From contig JAJAGP010001495.1 of the NCBI GenBank assembly GCA_025084515.1, positions 62,001 through 126,000 on the forward strand: a stretch of 64,000 nt of DNA. The letters are read 5' to 3'. The position numbers were made by a program, and so were the translations under genes. Of the stretch, positions 49,601 through 58,188 are shown piece by piece (the first letter of the stretch is position 1; each line of letters starts with the position of its first letter). The notes beneath the pieces were generated by a model, which was given only the letters and a program-made list of their open reading frames with translations, was not told where the DNA came from and searched no databases. Source of the stretch: Ancistrus triradiatus (lineage: Eukaryota > Chordata > Actinopteri > Siluriformes > Loricariidae).

Positions 49601-51645
49601 CCGAGATGTTTACACACTGAGCTCTACTGTACGACTGACAAGAAACTGCTATTCAAGAGCTACTCAGCTGTCCCAACATGTTCATTACACACATATGCTT
49701 GTCTTGCTATCCTTGTGAGGACTTTCCATTGACATAATGATAGACTGCAGCTAATTAATGCTACACCTACACATAATCCTAACCAGTAACCTAAAGCAAA
49801 CCTGTTGGTTCTTTTGGTTTTTAAAGAAATTAAAGAAGTAAGGACAGGCAAAACAGTCCTCATAAGTGAAAATTGACAGGTTTTCCCATCAGTGAGGACA
49901 TTTAGTCCTTACAATTATAGTTAGCCAAGGTATACGTGCACACACACGTGCACACACACACAGGCTACAGAATTTTTCAAATAGCCAACTGGCAGACAGA
50001 CTAGTTTTAAAATATAAACAACATGCATATAAATGACATGTGTGTGTGCTTTCTTACACACACAAACCCTGAAACCACTACCACTACAAGTATTCTCTGC
50101 TCTACTTTGCTTAAAGCAATGTTTAAATTTCACAGAGGAATGAGCTGATAAATGGACCTACAATGGACTACAAAGATAATATTTACTAGCTCAGGGATCT
50201 ACGGTAAGCTTTTTACTGAGGAGTACTGGTGTTCCAGATTTGAAATGAACAGGAGCACACAAAAAAGCACAAACTTAACTTTTTTTTGTTAGATATTTTT
50301 AACTACAGTTCTCAGGATTAGGTTTGAATAAACATTTTGTTCAGCAAAGCATGGGACTAGAAAAATGTAAGGTTCCTTTTTGTCAAGGCAGGGTGAGGAA
50401 ATTATCCAACTGCACTGCACATGTCACAAGTCGTTTTAATGCATAACAACGGTACAATAAGTGAACAGTTTCTGTGACATTCTACTAAAAAAACAAATAA
50501 AAAGCAAAAATAATAGTTTAAACACAAAACACACTATATTAAAACAGTTTGTACCTACTTGTGCATAAAATGTAATTGCAGGATTATGTGGAGGACTTAA
50601 AATTAAAATAAAATGACTTAATTACATTGTACCAGTAGTTCTTTGTCTCAGAAGTTAAATATGTATCTAATTATGCATTTGTACATTTCACAAATGTGAG
50701 TATAAATGCACTTGAGTAATCATAAAATGGAAAACCTCCAGGTCTACATGACAGGTAATGATTGGATTTCTACTTCGCTACCAGCCTATAATCTCACGGA
50801 AATATGTGACATAAACTACAAATTTTATATTAAATAATCTAATTCTTCATTTTTTGGAATATGCACTGCATTTCTGAGTCACCACAGTCTGTTCAATAGC
50901 TGTTTAGCAGGTTTGACGTTTAATTCCAGGGTTGCCATAACCCGAAAGAGAACCCCCCACCAGTCTATGTAAATAAGCCCAAAAGAAGCAACATCTCTAA
51001 GAACAAGCTGACCCGGCAACCGTGTTTTTCTTCCGTTAGCTGCTCTGTGCGCATGGGCAGACTGAGAAATCCGATTGAAATGGGTAACTGGTATACGTGC
51101 TATGAGAAATCCGATAACTGAACTAAAATCCAGCTCTCTTTATCGGATTACTTAATCTGATTTCTAGATTGGAGTATGCTGCATTCATGACTGCTTGAAT
51201 AATCAAAGAACTGTAGATATCTGACTACGATCGGATTATTAACTGCATATAAACACACTCACTGAAGGGGACTGAGACTCTTTTGTAATTTTTTTTTTAC
51301 TTGGCAGGCAGCATACAGAAAGAGGCTGCAGTCAAGTGTCCTCAACCTTTCAACTCTATTGTAAATGTGGCTAAGAAAATATTTTTCCAAGTTAGGTCAG
51401 TGATTAAGTGACACATTCGTACTATCATTAAGGTAATTTGAATTTCAGACCGTTTAACTTCAGATAAACTTCACCTCTTAAAGAACTTGGTGGAGCAGTG
51501 GTTAAAGTACAGGACTACTGACCAGAATGGTTCAAGTCCCAGCACTGCCAAGCAGCCATTCTTGGCTCAATTAACATAATGATTTCAAAGCACCCAATGG
51601 CTAAGAGTGTAAGATAAAAAAATAAAAAAATTATATATCTATATA

Positions 51646-51688
<43 letters not shown>

Positions 51689-54600
51689 CTCTATATATAT
51701 ATATAAAACAATAACTAGACAATACTCAGTGCACAGTGGTTTATCCTACATGACGCAGTGAATACACAAACTCTTAAGCCATCCATTTGACTGTTTTTGC
51801 AAAGTGAGTAACATACTCAATGTCAACTCGCTCATCATAAAAACAACAATTATGATATTATCATAGACAACACATAATCGCACACCCCTACCAATGACCA
51901 TCACGGAAATATACAGTTCATATAATGCAGGAAACAGAAAATCATAATAACATTATAATCACAGCATGATTTTCAATGGGTTTTTTTTTAACCTCTCGTA
52001 TTTCAAGTATATTGTTGTAGAGAAATTACACATTAAAATGTAGGAAATGATCAAAACAGAATGACACATGCAGTGAATTTCCCAGGAAAGGTACAGGTGC
52101 TCTGTAATACAGGGACCCTTTCCCACACACGCCTCAGTCTTACTCATGCAGGAACGACATGATGTCAATTACAACAAGGTGGAATGCAGCTGTGACCTAA
52201 CAAATCATTTATGCTCCAGTACGATGTCACAAATGATGAACAACTTGTTATGCTGATGGGTAATTGAAACACTGCTGGGAGATTTAAGTAGAGTTCAGAC
52301 AGACTGAAACTACATCATATTATCCAGTTTGTCTTGCAGTCTTCCACTGTAACAGAAGCAAAACCCTCAGTAAATTTCTCATATAACAATCTCTCTGAAC
52401 TACTAATCTTCACCCATTTTAACATGTAGTATAACGAGTGTGTTCTTATTAAAATAATGAAAATGGCCTAGGAACATCTCTACATTTTTACCCTTATTAG
52501 GATTAGGATCTATGAATATGTATTTTAAAACTGCCCCATATCTTACTATCCCAAAAAACAGAGCAGCTAGTTATAGTCCAAGGTGTCAAATAACTGGGTA
52601 CGAGAGCCTCATGTCACACATGAAAACGTATTTCACTGGACAAACACATCAAAATGCACCATATGGCCAAAGGTACGTAGACACTTTCTCTAATTGATCT
52701 CTTACTTTGGTCAAATACACTGCTAAAAGGTTCATTATATGACGTGGATTCTACATACACAAACAGTGGCAGTGGAGTGTGGTGTGCTGAACAGCCTTCC
52801 TTAAACAAAGTCTATAAAGAAAATGTTTGCCAACTAACTTTGTTGGAGAACTTGGCTGGCACAGAGCCTGAACTAAACCCCATCAGACACTTGAGTTAAA
52901 CAGGACATGCTACCTAACATCAGTGCCCAACTTCAACCAACCTCAAAGTTCCAAAATCTAGTGGAAAGCCTTCTTAGAAAAGTCAAAGTGGTTGTAGCAG
53001 CAGCAGGTGATAAACTCCACACTAATGCCCATGTTTCTGCCTTGTGGACAAACTTTTGGCTATGTAATATAGGTATAAAGTCACACTAACTTGAAATAAA
53101 CCACATTGAAAATGACCATACTGGTCGCAGCCACTTTACTGTACTAAACAGCAGAGCTCCATCATTAATTATTGTGGCAAAAATAGTGATTTTCCATTGA
53201 ATTGACATTTTATGAGGTTCTTTATATTATGTTTTGGTTTCTAGAAGAAAATATGCCATAATTGAACCTATTTGTATGATATGCTAATAAAACATACCAA
53301 AGAGAGTAATTACAATTAAATAAATAGTAATTAAAACATTACTTCCTAATTATCTAGATTGATGAGGATGAGTAACTGGGTATTTGCCCAAATGAGTGTC
53401 ATCATTTCAGGCTCTGTAGATCCATTTCTGAAAGGATTTAATTCAATCATATTAAAATTTCAAACTCTAGAAGTGAGTCTGAAGTGAGGACACACATCTG
53501 ACGTCAGAAGCTGTTTTTTTAAGTGCGCAGTAAGCTGGAAATCACTACTCACCAGGTCATACTTCTGTTTTTCTGTACAGTCATATTACTCAAATGAGCC
53601 ATCGCTTAACATTTAAACTGAAAACACTGAGTTAAAAATGGAGATTCTACACATAAATACCTTTAATCACCGTCTGGTGTGCGTGCGATGTTGACAGAGT
53701 CAAGACAACAAAGGTTTTGATGAGGAAATTTCATTCCCATGTCACATTCAAAACCACAATCCGAAAACGTATCATGTATGAAGGGTTTTGGTGAGGCGAG
53801 ATTAGTGTGTCATAATGCACTCATTATCATGGAATGTTGGTTTTATATTATCACCAGCACAGGCAGCTTTGTACTCCCTTTCCCAGATAAACCCACAATA
53901 CACAATCTATGTTTATACAGGCATGATAAGACAAATGAACACACTGTGTTCATCACAAATCAAACTCTAGGTCTACCATCCCGGTTACACAGCATTACTG
54001 CCTGCGAGTAGATCAGGGATGGTAGAGAGAGAAAGCGTGAGAGTGTATGTAAAACAGTATTGAATAAGGGCGTGTTAGAGTATGTTTACGCTCGAGGTTA
54101 ACACTTTTCTATTGAATTCAGTACAAAGGGAGTGGGGCATTGCTACACGATAAAGCCAAAACTTGCATCCAAAAGCACTGGTATTAAGTACGGAGTTTGC
54201 TCTGCTTTCTACTACAAATGCCCACTAGTTTGAGCGGTGAAAACCTATTAAAGTGTTAAACTAAGTCTTTATGTCAGTATGTCTTCTTACTTTGGCCATA
54301 TAGCATGTGATGACAGAGGAGGAAGAGCAGAGGTACAGCCTATTATTGACTGTGTGTAAGATGATGCTCAGAGTTGCTGGGCCTACAGCATGGCTGGTAT
54401 GAAAAGGAAAAGAGAGACAGGGTAGCAAAACAAAGTGAGAGTATATGCAAAATGCCAAGCAAGCCAACGCCCATTTTTGCCATTTTAATGACACCCCCCT
54501 TCTGAAAGAATGAAAGATTTATCCCCCAGTAACAACTCAAACTTAATGGCAGAGGCTATAAAACAACCAGCTGAACATCTCAAAGCGTATCATATTTCCT

Positions 54601-57383
54601 AGGCAAATGCAGATTGAACATGCAGGTCTACCTTGCCATTCCTTCCAGCTGAATAGGTTCAACATTTCAAACATGTACAACAAAAAAGCTTAACTGTTAT
54701 GTATGTCAAGTCAAACTATTTGAAATCCGTATATGAAATCTGTTTCATTTTCCCCCCCAAATTCCATTTTTTCCTCACCATTCTGATTTTTAGAAGATTT
54801 TTAGGAAAATAACTACAATTAAGCAAACAACAGCAAACTGCCACCTTTGTATTTAATGAAATTTCTGCTATAACATTTAGCAAAATCAGACGCAGCTACT
54901 AAGATGCACTATTCTACCGACTGAAGCAAATCGGAGTGAGATCCGGGTGTTCTAACCAAAGTCTAGGATCCAGTTTGATTAGTGATTATAAATTTGTTTG
55001 ATGAAGCTCTTAATGTTAATCTTATCAGTCAGAAATGTAAGGACAGAGTTACAGAGCATCAGCAGCTTCTCTGGGTTAAAAGCTGGACGTACAGATAACG
55101 TACCTGTCAGATCAATAAACGCCCGATTAGCCGGGGATGGTGTTTCATGAAAGATGCAGAGTTTAGCTCGTTTTTGTGAGTGATGAAGCTGATTCATTTT
55201 TGTTGATGGGACTAAAACTGATCTTCAGTTTCGTTGCTCTTCAGCCGAGCTGTGAATCCATTAAGAGCCCGAGAGATGTTTGATTTAAAGTATGCTTTTC
55301 CAGCACTTCCAAATCCTAAAGGTGATAGACCTTAGGCTCTGGTTGGTCATTAATAGCTTCATCTTCCAAATTCATATCGTTTTCAAAACCAATAGATTTT
55401 ATAAACTAATTATAGCTTTCATTTCGGCAGTGTTTTACTCATTATAACTTGCCTGCTTTTTCTGGTTGGCTTCATTGCTAGGTTATGTGTGTGTGCCGCG
55501 GATTAATACTTCTAGAGCGTCGGTCAGAGTGCCGTTATCGTCAATAATGTCACGGTGGAAAACGTCTCTCAGCCAATCAGATTGCGAGGTCGGAACTAAC
55601 TGTGGTATAATCAGCATATATTCACGTTTCGCCCCTCCTCTAGCTCACAAACAACGGCATAAAAGTTTTGAAATTACAGTTTCTAAATCGTGGAGGAAGA
55701 GAGAACAAACTACAACCGTTATGTTTAGCCAAAATTCTCACTCTTTCCATTTCGACAAGCTAATTTAGCAAAAATAGCAGGAACCGCTAAATCAGGAGCT
55801 GAGGACGGCAAGGGACCATCTGTAAAGTGTGTAAACTGATAAAAACGTAAAGCTTCAATAGCGATACAGAGCTTACATAACTAACACCAGCAGTAGTAGT
55901 TGTTGTAGTGTACAGTGGCAGGTCTGATAAACATACTACAACATTTAACCTTCAGCGGGACGGTGGTAGCCTAGCGGGTAAGGTACTAGACTATGGACCA
56001 GAAGGTCCAGAGTTCAAATCCCACCTCTGCCAAGCTGCCACTGTTGGGTCCTTGAGCAAGACCCTTAACCCACAATTACTTGGATTGTAAGACTGTATCA
56101 GTTGTAAGTCACTCTGGATAAGGGCGTACAGCTAAATGCTGTAAATGTAAATTTAGTTTAGTAAATTATGCCTCAGTTGAATTTTAGTTAATTTTTTCTA
56201 TACGTAAATTGCTACTGTAATAAAGCCATATGATATATTGATGTAATTTCACTTGGAGTGTGGAGACACACATCTGATAAACATACTACAACCTTTAGTT
56301 TATTAAAATATGCCTCGGTTGAATTTTAATTTCCCTTCATTTTTTCTATACATAAATTGCTACTATAATACAGTCATATGATCTATTGATGTAATTTCTC
56401 TTTAGTGTGGAGAGACATCTGATCAACACACTACAACTTTTAGTTTAGTTAAATAAGCCTCGGTTGCTTGAAAAGTACTGCGATATTTTGCCCACACGGT
56501 GCATACAACACAGAGTGCTTCTAAATCCTTACTAACATTACCTCTTTGTTTGAGCGGACTGCGGGTGACCTAGTCTGATCACACACACTCTGTTAAAATC
56601 ACTCTGCACTATACATGGATTATGTCTCGATGCATGCTCAATAATCCAGATAGGAAAATCCCAGAAGTTGAATCTGTTCATCTGGACATAAGGATTTGTG
56701 GGAGAACTGAAGAAGTCACTTAGATGAGTGACGAAACGTTTCTCCCGCAAAACCTTCTGTCCAGATGAACAGATTCAACGTCTGGGACCTACATGGATTA
56801 CTTATAAAGCCACGATTATACGAAGTCCTGGATTTGCTACATGGTCAGAGAACACTACACTGAGCTTGGTATCATGGCCACAAATCAATAGCATTAATAC
56901 GAAACGCTTGTTGATCCGCAAATGTAGCTTACACCGGTTATTATTGTGCGTGTTCTTTAACGATACAACATTTAGTTCACATTATATGTGTAATTCAAAG
57001 ACAGAACAGGCAGTTAGAGCAACATACATAGAAAATGTTAGCCCATATTAGCTACCCGGCTAACTACACGACTGACTAGCTTAATGGCAAGTTAACTACT
57101 GTATTAGGTATTACAGCATTACGCGATTAATGAATAAACACAAACCCTCAAACATACACACCCTGCACTACAACACAACATAAACACCTCACTGTAACAC
57201 AACTGAATAATCAAACCGCTAACATGCGAAATCCAAACAGCGCCATGTTGCTGTCGGTAATGCCAAATTCACCGCGACAGAGCAAAATAAACAATACAGA
57301 CCTTCACACCCTCCATGAAACAGAGCCAGAGACAAGAGTAGGATGTGCGCGTTCTTCATCTTCATCGTTGTATTCTTCATCAT
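25622..57383 (-). CDS. acvr1b: Activin receptor type-1B (ALK4), nine coding exons, frameshift in exon 3
   Basis: This is a type I TGF-beta-family receptor serine/threonine kinase at the plasma membrane; it is activated by type II receptors bound to activin/nodal and phosphorylates SMAD2/3. Exons in transcript order: 57383-57302, 42725-42480, 34195-33945, 33061-32831, 27701-27534, 27199-27043, 26871-26747, 26105-25975 and 25747-25622 (TAA at 25624-25622). All junctions are GT-AG and their phases agree. Exon 2 has ten cysteines and the CCYTDFCN box. Exons 4-9 hold the kinase: glycine loop GKGRFGEVW, lysine in VAVKIF, HRDLKSKN, DLGLAV and MAPEVLDE, ending DEDVKM. The L45 loop (ADN-K-DNGTW across exons 4/5) is the SMAD2/3-type loop of ALK4. 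The coding sum is 1517 nt; dropping 2 nt of a CA/TG run in exon 3 gives 504 residues against 505 in human ACVR1B. As read, translation shifts frame inside the transmembrane segment and stops soon after, before the kinase. Which teleost duplicate this is cannot be decided here. Confidence 0.93.
26441..26621 (-). mobile_element. tRNA-derived SINE (copy 3), acvr1b intron 7
   Basis: Reverse-oriented copy: ATTTACATTTATG tail side, ACCAGACGCCCTTATCCAG, CTCAAGGACCCAACAGTGGCAG, B-box GGGATTTGAACAC, and ends GCTACCACAGTCCAC. Confidence 0.88.
27860..28195. mobile_element. Tc1-A derived MITE, acvr1b intron 4
   Basis: 336 bp between two TA dinucleotides, with ends CAGTGGGGAAAAAAAG and, inverted, CAGTGGGGGCAAAAAG. 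A short remnant of the transposase 3' end (GCCAACAAAGATTATGTTACAAAG) is left in the middle. Confidence 0.9.
28477..28697. mobile_element. Tc1/mariner-type MITE, acvr1b intron 4
   Basis: 221 bp with 25-bp ends TACAGTACTGTGC(C/A)AAAGTCTTAGG, inverted with one mismatch. There is no coding content. Confidence 0.85.
29300..30600 (-). mobile_element. I/Jockey-type LINE relic, acvr1b intron 4
   Basis: Minus-strand translation gives reverse-transcriptase pieces: a YVKPWRGW-like start near 30270, ILNFLADRHFKSG near 30170, INDIARIIS near 30040, GKAIKGVEQTLQAA near 29960, and the C-terminal LSYGSIIF...ARNH, GAFRTSPVQ-LY-EPNEPSLY type region at 29480-29640. Several stops and shifts. The order and spacing are right for one element. 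Confidence 0.65.
30705..32285 (+). mobile_element. Full-length Tc1-B copy, acvr1b intron 4
   Basis: 1581 bp with CAGTGGTGCTTGAAAGTTTGTG at the left, the inverted end CAGTGGTGCGTGAAG at the right, and TA on both sides (30703-30704, 32286-32287). The transposase starts MARTKEISEDLRKRVVDAHQAGKG at 31056 and is open to 31316. After that, indels scatter the frame: the second-aspartate region (QQDNDLSTTS-like), PDLNPIQF in place of NPIE, and AKIPPSAGVQD follow in different frames. Not functional. Confidence 0.92.
33062..33944. other. acvr1b intron 3, no gene seen
   Basis: AT-rich intron. CCAGGATGGATGCCAGTCTATCCC at about 33506 belongs to a degraded dispersed fish repeat; a similar one may lie at 62320-62510. 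Confidence 0.4.
33945..34195 (-). CDS. acvr1b: acvr1b exon 3: transmembrane and GS-box exon with frameshifts
   Basis: The acceptor TGCAG ends at 34196 and the exon runs 251 nt to a GTTAGG donor. It opens in the right frame (GGQVELAAVVMVL). At a TTGTGTGTG run (plus-strand CA run, 34110-34117) the frame changes, and the true frame resumes as GVLLGLFLFQHHQR. Removing one TG restores 30 residues from VEL to HQR, exactly the human spacing. Further on, a run of five A (plus 33992-33996) slips the frame by +1, and a missing base within about 33961-33980 restores it. The residues expected to read like KTLQDLVYDLSTSGSGSG therefore read KNNARPSRLSHHSGSGSG, and the phosphoacceptor Ser/Thr pair before SGSGSG is lost. 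Left uncorrected, the first shift leads to a TAG about 24 codons after the TG run. An alternative acceptor ending at 34201 puts the exon in a frame that hits a TAG. Confidence 0.85.
34672..34760. repeat. (AC)n and ACACCACCAC repeat
   Basis: Imperfect CA repeats in acvr1b intron 2 next to the truncated start of a Tc1-A copy. Confidence 0.9.
34791..35809 (+). mobile_element. Tc1-A copy with truncated left end, acvr1b intron 2
   Basis: Starts inside the left inverted repeat (ATTCCATCATAGGTACACTTC) and ends ACTTTTTTGCCCCACTA-TA. Transposase pieces on the plus strand: MAKTKELLKD, KNPRTTRRDLMNDLQRAGTK, VQAHLKFAREHMDDPEED, then WSDETKIELFGKNST. After KKNSEL the rest of the catalytic domain is deleted except the last codons. 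Confidence 0.87.
36702..36893 (-). mobile_element. tRNA-derived SINE (copy 4), acvr1b intron 2
   Basis: Well-preserved reverse copy: ACATTTACATTTACAGCATTTAGCAGATGCCC, CTTGCTCAAGGACCCAACAGTGG, B-box GAATTTGAACCC, GCTAGGCTACCACAGT. Confidence 0.92.
37431..37963. mobile_element. TACAGGTAGTCCC-ended MITE, acvr1b intron 2
   Basis: 533 bp starting TACAGGTAGTCCCTGATTTATGATGG and ending CATGGTAAAATACCTGTA, an inverted end matching over the first 8 bases and loosely beyond. Homologous to 8467-8870. Confidence 0.75.
37964..40280. other. acvr1b intron 2, nothing recognised
   Basis: No transposon end, RNA gene or coding stretch could be supported in this 2.3 kb of AT-rich DNA. Confidence 0.35.
40283..41715 (+). 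mobile_element. Tc1-D element with a SINE in its 3' end
   Basis: The ends TAATAAGCTCCCCGGACAAAAATTAGTCAC and, inverted, TAATAAGCTCACCGGGCAAAAAACAGTCAC define the element. Transposase on the plus strand begins MGRKANVNDWHKGVIAFGHAKD at 40468 with a helix-turn-helix. First catalytic Asp in VIWSDESR near 40805; PDVNPLENLWDYLEQ near 41180-41220 holds the last one. Stops and small indels follow residue 95. It lies in acvr1b intron 2. Confidence 0.85.
41469..41667 (+). mobile_element. tRNA-derived SINE (copy 5), nested in Tc1-D
   Basis: GGGACTGTGGTAGCCTAGCGG (A-box), GGGTTCAAATCCC (B-box), TCGCTCTGGATAAGGGTGTC, tail (TGTAAA)n. Flanked by the 9-bp direct repeat ATGCTTTAT at 41460-41468 and 41668-41676. 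Confidence 0.95.
42726..43353. other. acvr1b intron 1, start, nothing recognised
   Basis: Single-copy-looking AT-rich DNA upstream (in gene sense) of exon 2. Confidence 0.4.
43354..43551 (-). mobile_element. tRNA-derived SINE (copy 6), acvr1b intron 1
   Basis: Reverse copy with ATTTACAGCATTTAGCAGACACCC, CTCAAGGACCCAACAGTGGCAG, B-box GGGATTTGAACCC and ACCACTAGGCTACCACAGTCC. Confidence 0.92.
43988..45653. other. acvr1b intron 1, possible hAT end, CA repeat
   Basis: CTAGGGACGCACCGATAACTG at about 43991 resembles the TAGGGATGCACCGATA end of hAT elements; the partner end is not evident. A (CA)n run lies at about 45196-45220. No exon supported. Confidence 0.35.
45654..46162 (+). mobile_element. 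pogo-like element, internally deleted
   Basis: The ends TACCGTATTTTTCGG(A/G)C are perfect inverted repeats apart from one base; the left side continues CATAAGGCGCAC and the right, inverted, TAAAAAGCGCACC. At 45930-46080 the plus strand reads FEADFKLRAISHEVQHGHRAAAREF and ESMIRKWRKQE, the N-terminal psq-type helix-turn-helix of Tigger/pogo transposases. The DDE domain is deleted. 509 bp. Confidence 0.82.
46163..47523. other. acvr1b intron 1, possible hAT relic
   Basis: GGTTGGGCGGTATTCAGATAATAGCACGG at about 46626 looks like a hAT end (GGCGGTAT type). Otherwise nothing recognised. Confidence 0.3.
47524..48034. mobile_element. Non-coding Tc1-like element
   Basis: The inverted ends TGTAGACAAAAGTTTGTTGACAC and GTGTCCACAAAATTTTGTCTACA match the terminal type of the relic at the window start. 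The interior keeps phrases of the same family (AACAGTGGCAGGAGAATGGGATGTACTG, AAAATCAGAAATCCCTCTTAGAAGG), and no protein can be read. Confidence 0.65.
48837..49545. mobile_element. hAT-like non-autonomous relic
   Basis: Starts TAGGGGTGTAACCGCTC, a typical hAT end of fish. Bases 49000-49160 are the inverted counterpart of 4840-5100 (TTTTAATTGCAGGGGACTGAAG; AACTGTTATTCTTCAG). The right terminus is not clear. Confidence 0.5.
49546..52659. other. acvr1b intron 1, microsatellites only
   Basis: CA repeats near 49935-49962 and a (TA)n/(TC)n tract at 51635-51705. GGTGGAGCAGTGGTTAAAGTAC-GGACTACTGACC near 51490 resembles a tRNA-like SINE head of another kind, heavily decayed. No gene. Confidence 0.4.
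52660..53070. mobile_element. Non-coding Tc1-like element, related to 47524-48034
   Basis: The ends ATATGGCCAAAGGTACGTAGACAC and, inverted, ATTACATAGCCAAAAGTTTGTCCAC. It shares CAAACAGTGGCAGTGGAGTGTGGTGTGCTGAACA and the AGTGGAAAGCCTTCTTAGAA region with the other copy. Confidence 0.65.
53071..55922. other. acvr1b intron 1, one MITE-like end, one unassigned frame
   Basis: AGCCAATCAGATTGCGAGGTCGGAACTAACTGTGGTATAA at 55571-55610 is the end of a MITE type common in fish (TTATACCACAGTTAGTTCC inverted). On the minus strand, 55197-54979 reads 72 residues (QKRAKLCIFHE, ANRAFIDLTGTLSVRPAFNP, LLMLCNSVLTFL) that look protein-like but belong to nothing I can name; it may be part of that transposon. Confidence 0.3.
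55923..56475 (+). repeat. 145-bp tandem repeat, 2.4 units, first unit split by a SINE
   Basis: Units start TCTGATAAACATACTACAAC at 55923 and 56273 and TCTGATCAACACACTACAAC at 56418. The second is 145 bp; the first is 350 bp because a SINE of about 205 bp including its duplication sits inside; the third stops after CCTCGGTTG. Confidence 0.85.
55957..56153 (+). mobile_element. tRNA-derived SINE (copy 7), inside the tandem repeat
   Basis: GGGACGGTGGTAGCCTAGCGGG (A-box), GAGTTCAAATCCC (B-box), CACTCTGGATAAGGGCGTAC, AAATGCTGTAAATGTAAAT tail. ATTTA at both borders is the likely target duplication. Confidence 0.92.
57302..57383 (-). CDS. acvr1b: acvr1b exon 1: signal peptide
   Basis: On the minus strand an ATG at 57383-57381, preceded by an in-frame TAA seven codons upstream, opens 27 codons. 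These have a basic start (KMK) and a hydrophobic core HILLLSLALF, then HGGCE, and end in phase 1 at a GT (GAAG/GTCTGT). Joined to exon 2 this gives ...GGCE-A-LLCNC, the layout of type I activin receptors, where ALLC opens the mature ectodomain. A second ATG directly follows the first, and two more in-frame ATGs lie at codons 7 and 9. The fit of phase, signal peptide, position and total length (504 residues once exon 3 is corrected) supports the call; the donor is weak at +3/+4. Confidence 0.75.
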
Positions 57384-57464
57384 CGCATTCCTATAGCCAT
57401 CACATTACATCTGAACGCTTAGTCCTGACAGCAGAGCCCGAGCTCTGGCCATCTTACTCTAGCA

Positions 57465-57790
57465 CTCGGGGTGGGCGGATCGATCCAAATATCGATAGTA
57501 CCGATACCAGCGTTGGTATTGGTTTGAGATCGATGCTAGCGTGACGGGACCGATACTTTAGTTTCAGTTTCTGTCCTCTACGTTTAGTGCGTTGCTCCTG
57601 GTTCATAAAAAAGTAGACGTCTGTGCAACTGCTGCTCCTTTCATATCTCGCGTGCACACTCTGCTCCTCCTCCTCCCTCTTCTGCCGTGTTTTGTTGTCG
57701 TGCGGTCACGTGACTCAGCGGCGCTGAGTGAGAACAGACACTTGTAGGTTGCAGTAAGAGTATCGTCCGGCGGAGACAAAGAGGAGCGGA
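57465..57790. mobile_element. hAT-like terminal region next to acvr1b exon 1
   Basis: GGGTGGGCGGATCGATCCAAATATCGATAGTACCGATACC is the GATA/ATCGAT-rich start of a fish hAT type. CpG-rich DNA follows to about 57790 with no transposase. It lies within about 80 bp upstream of the acvr1b start codon, so it may overlap the promoter. Confidence 0.45.
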
Positions 57791-57794
57791 TTTT

Positions 57795-57983
57795 GTAAAT
57801 TTACAGCAGTTAGCAAACACACCCTTATCCAGAGCGACTTGCAATTGATTCAATCTTACAATCCAAGCAATTGTGGGTTAAGGGCCTTGCTCAAGGACCC
57901 AACAGTGGCAGCTTGACAGAGATGGGATTTGAACCCTGGATCTTTTGGTCCATAGTACCTTAACCACTAGGCTACCACAATCC
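57795..57983 (-). mobile_element. tRNA-derived SINE (copy 8)
   Basis: Reverse copy: GTAAATTTACAGCAGTTAGCAAACAC, CTTGCTCAAGGACCCAACAGTGG, B-box GGGATTTGAACCC, ACCACTAGGCTACCACAATCC. An 8-base gap (GTCCA) relative to the others lies near the A-box side. Confidence 0.9.
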
Positions 57984-58019
57984 AAAACCAGACTTCTATA
58001 CAAATACTTTTACAGTTAC

Positions 58020-58188
58020 AGTTACATTTGCAGCATTTAGCAGGCGCTCTTAGCCAGAGCAACTTACAACTTATACAATCTTACTCTAACAAAGCAACTT
58101 GCTCAAGCAGCTTGGCTGATGCGGGATTTGAACCCTGGACCTTCTGTTCCATATTCCTGTACCTTAACCACTGGGCTACCACAGTCCC
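58020..58188 (-). mobile_element. tRNA-derived SINE (copy 9), tandem with copy 8
   Basis: Same orientation, 36 bp to the right of copy 8, with a deletion of the CAAGGACCCAACAGTGG part. B-box GGGATTTGAACCC and CTGGGCTACCACAGTCC are kept. Confidence 0.88.

Noticed and set aside
51480..51570. Another tRNA-like SINE head
   Set aside because: Only the A-box-like part and GGTTCAAGTCCC are visible, and no tail or duplication; kept as a remark only.
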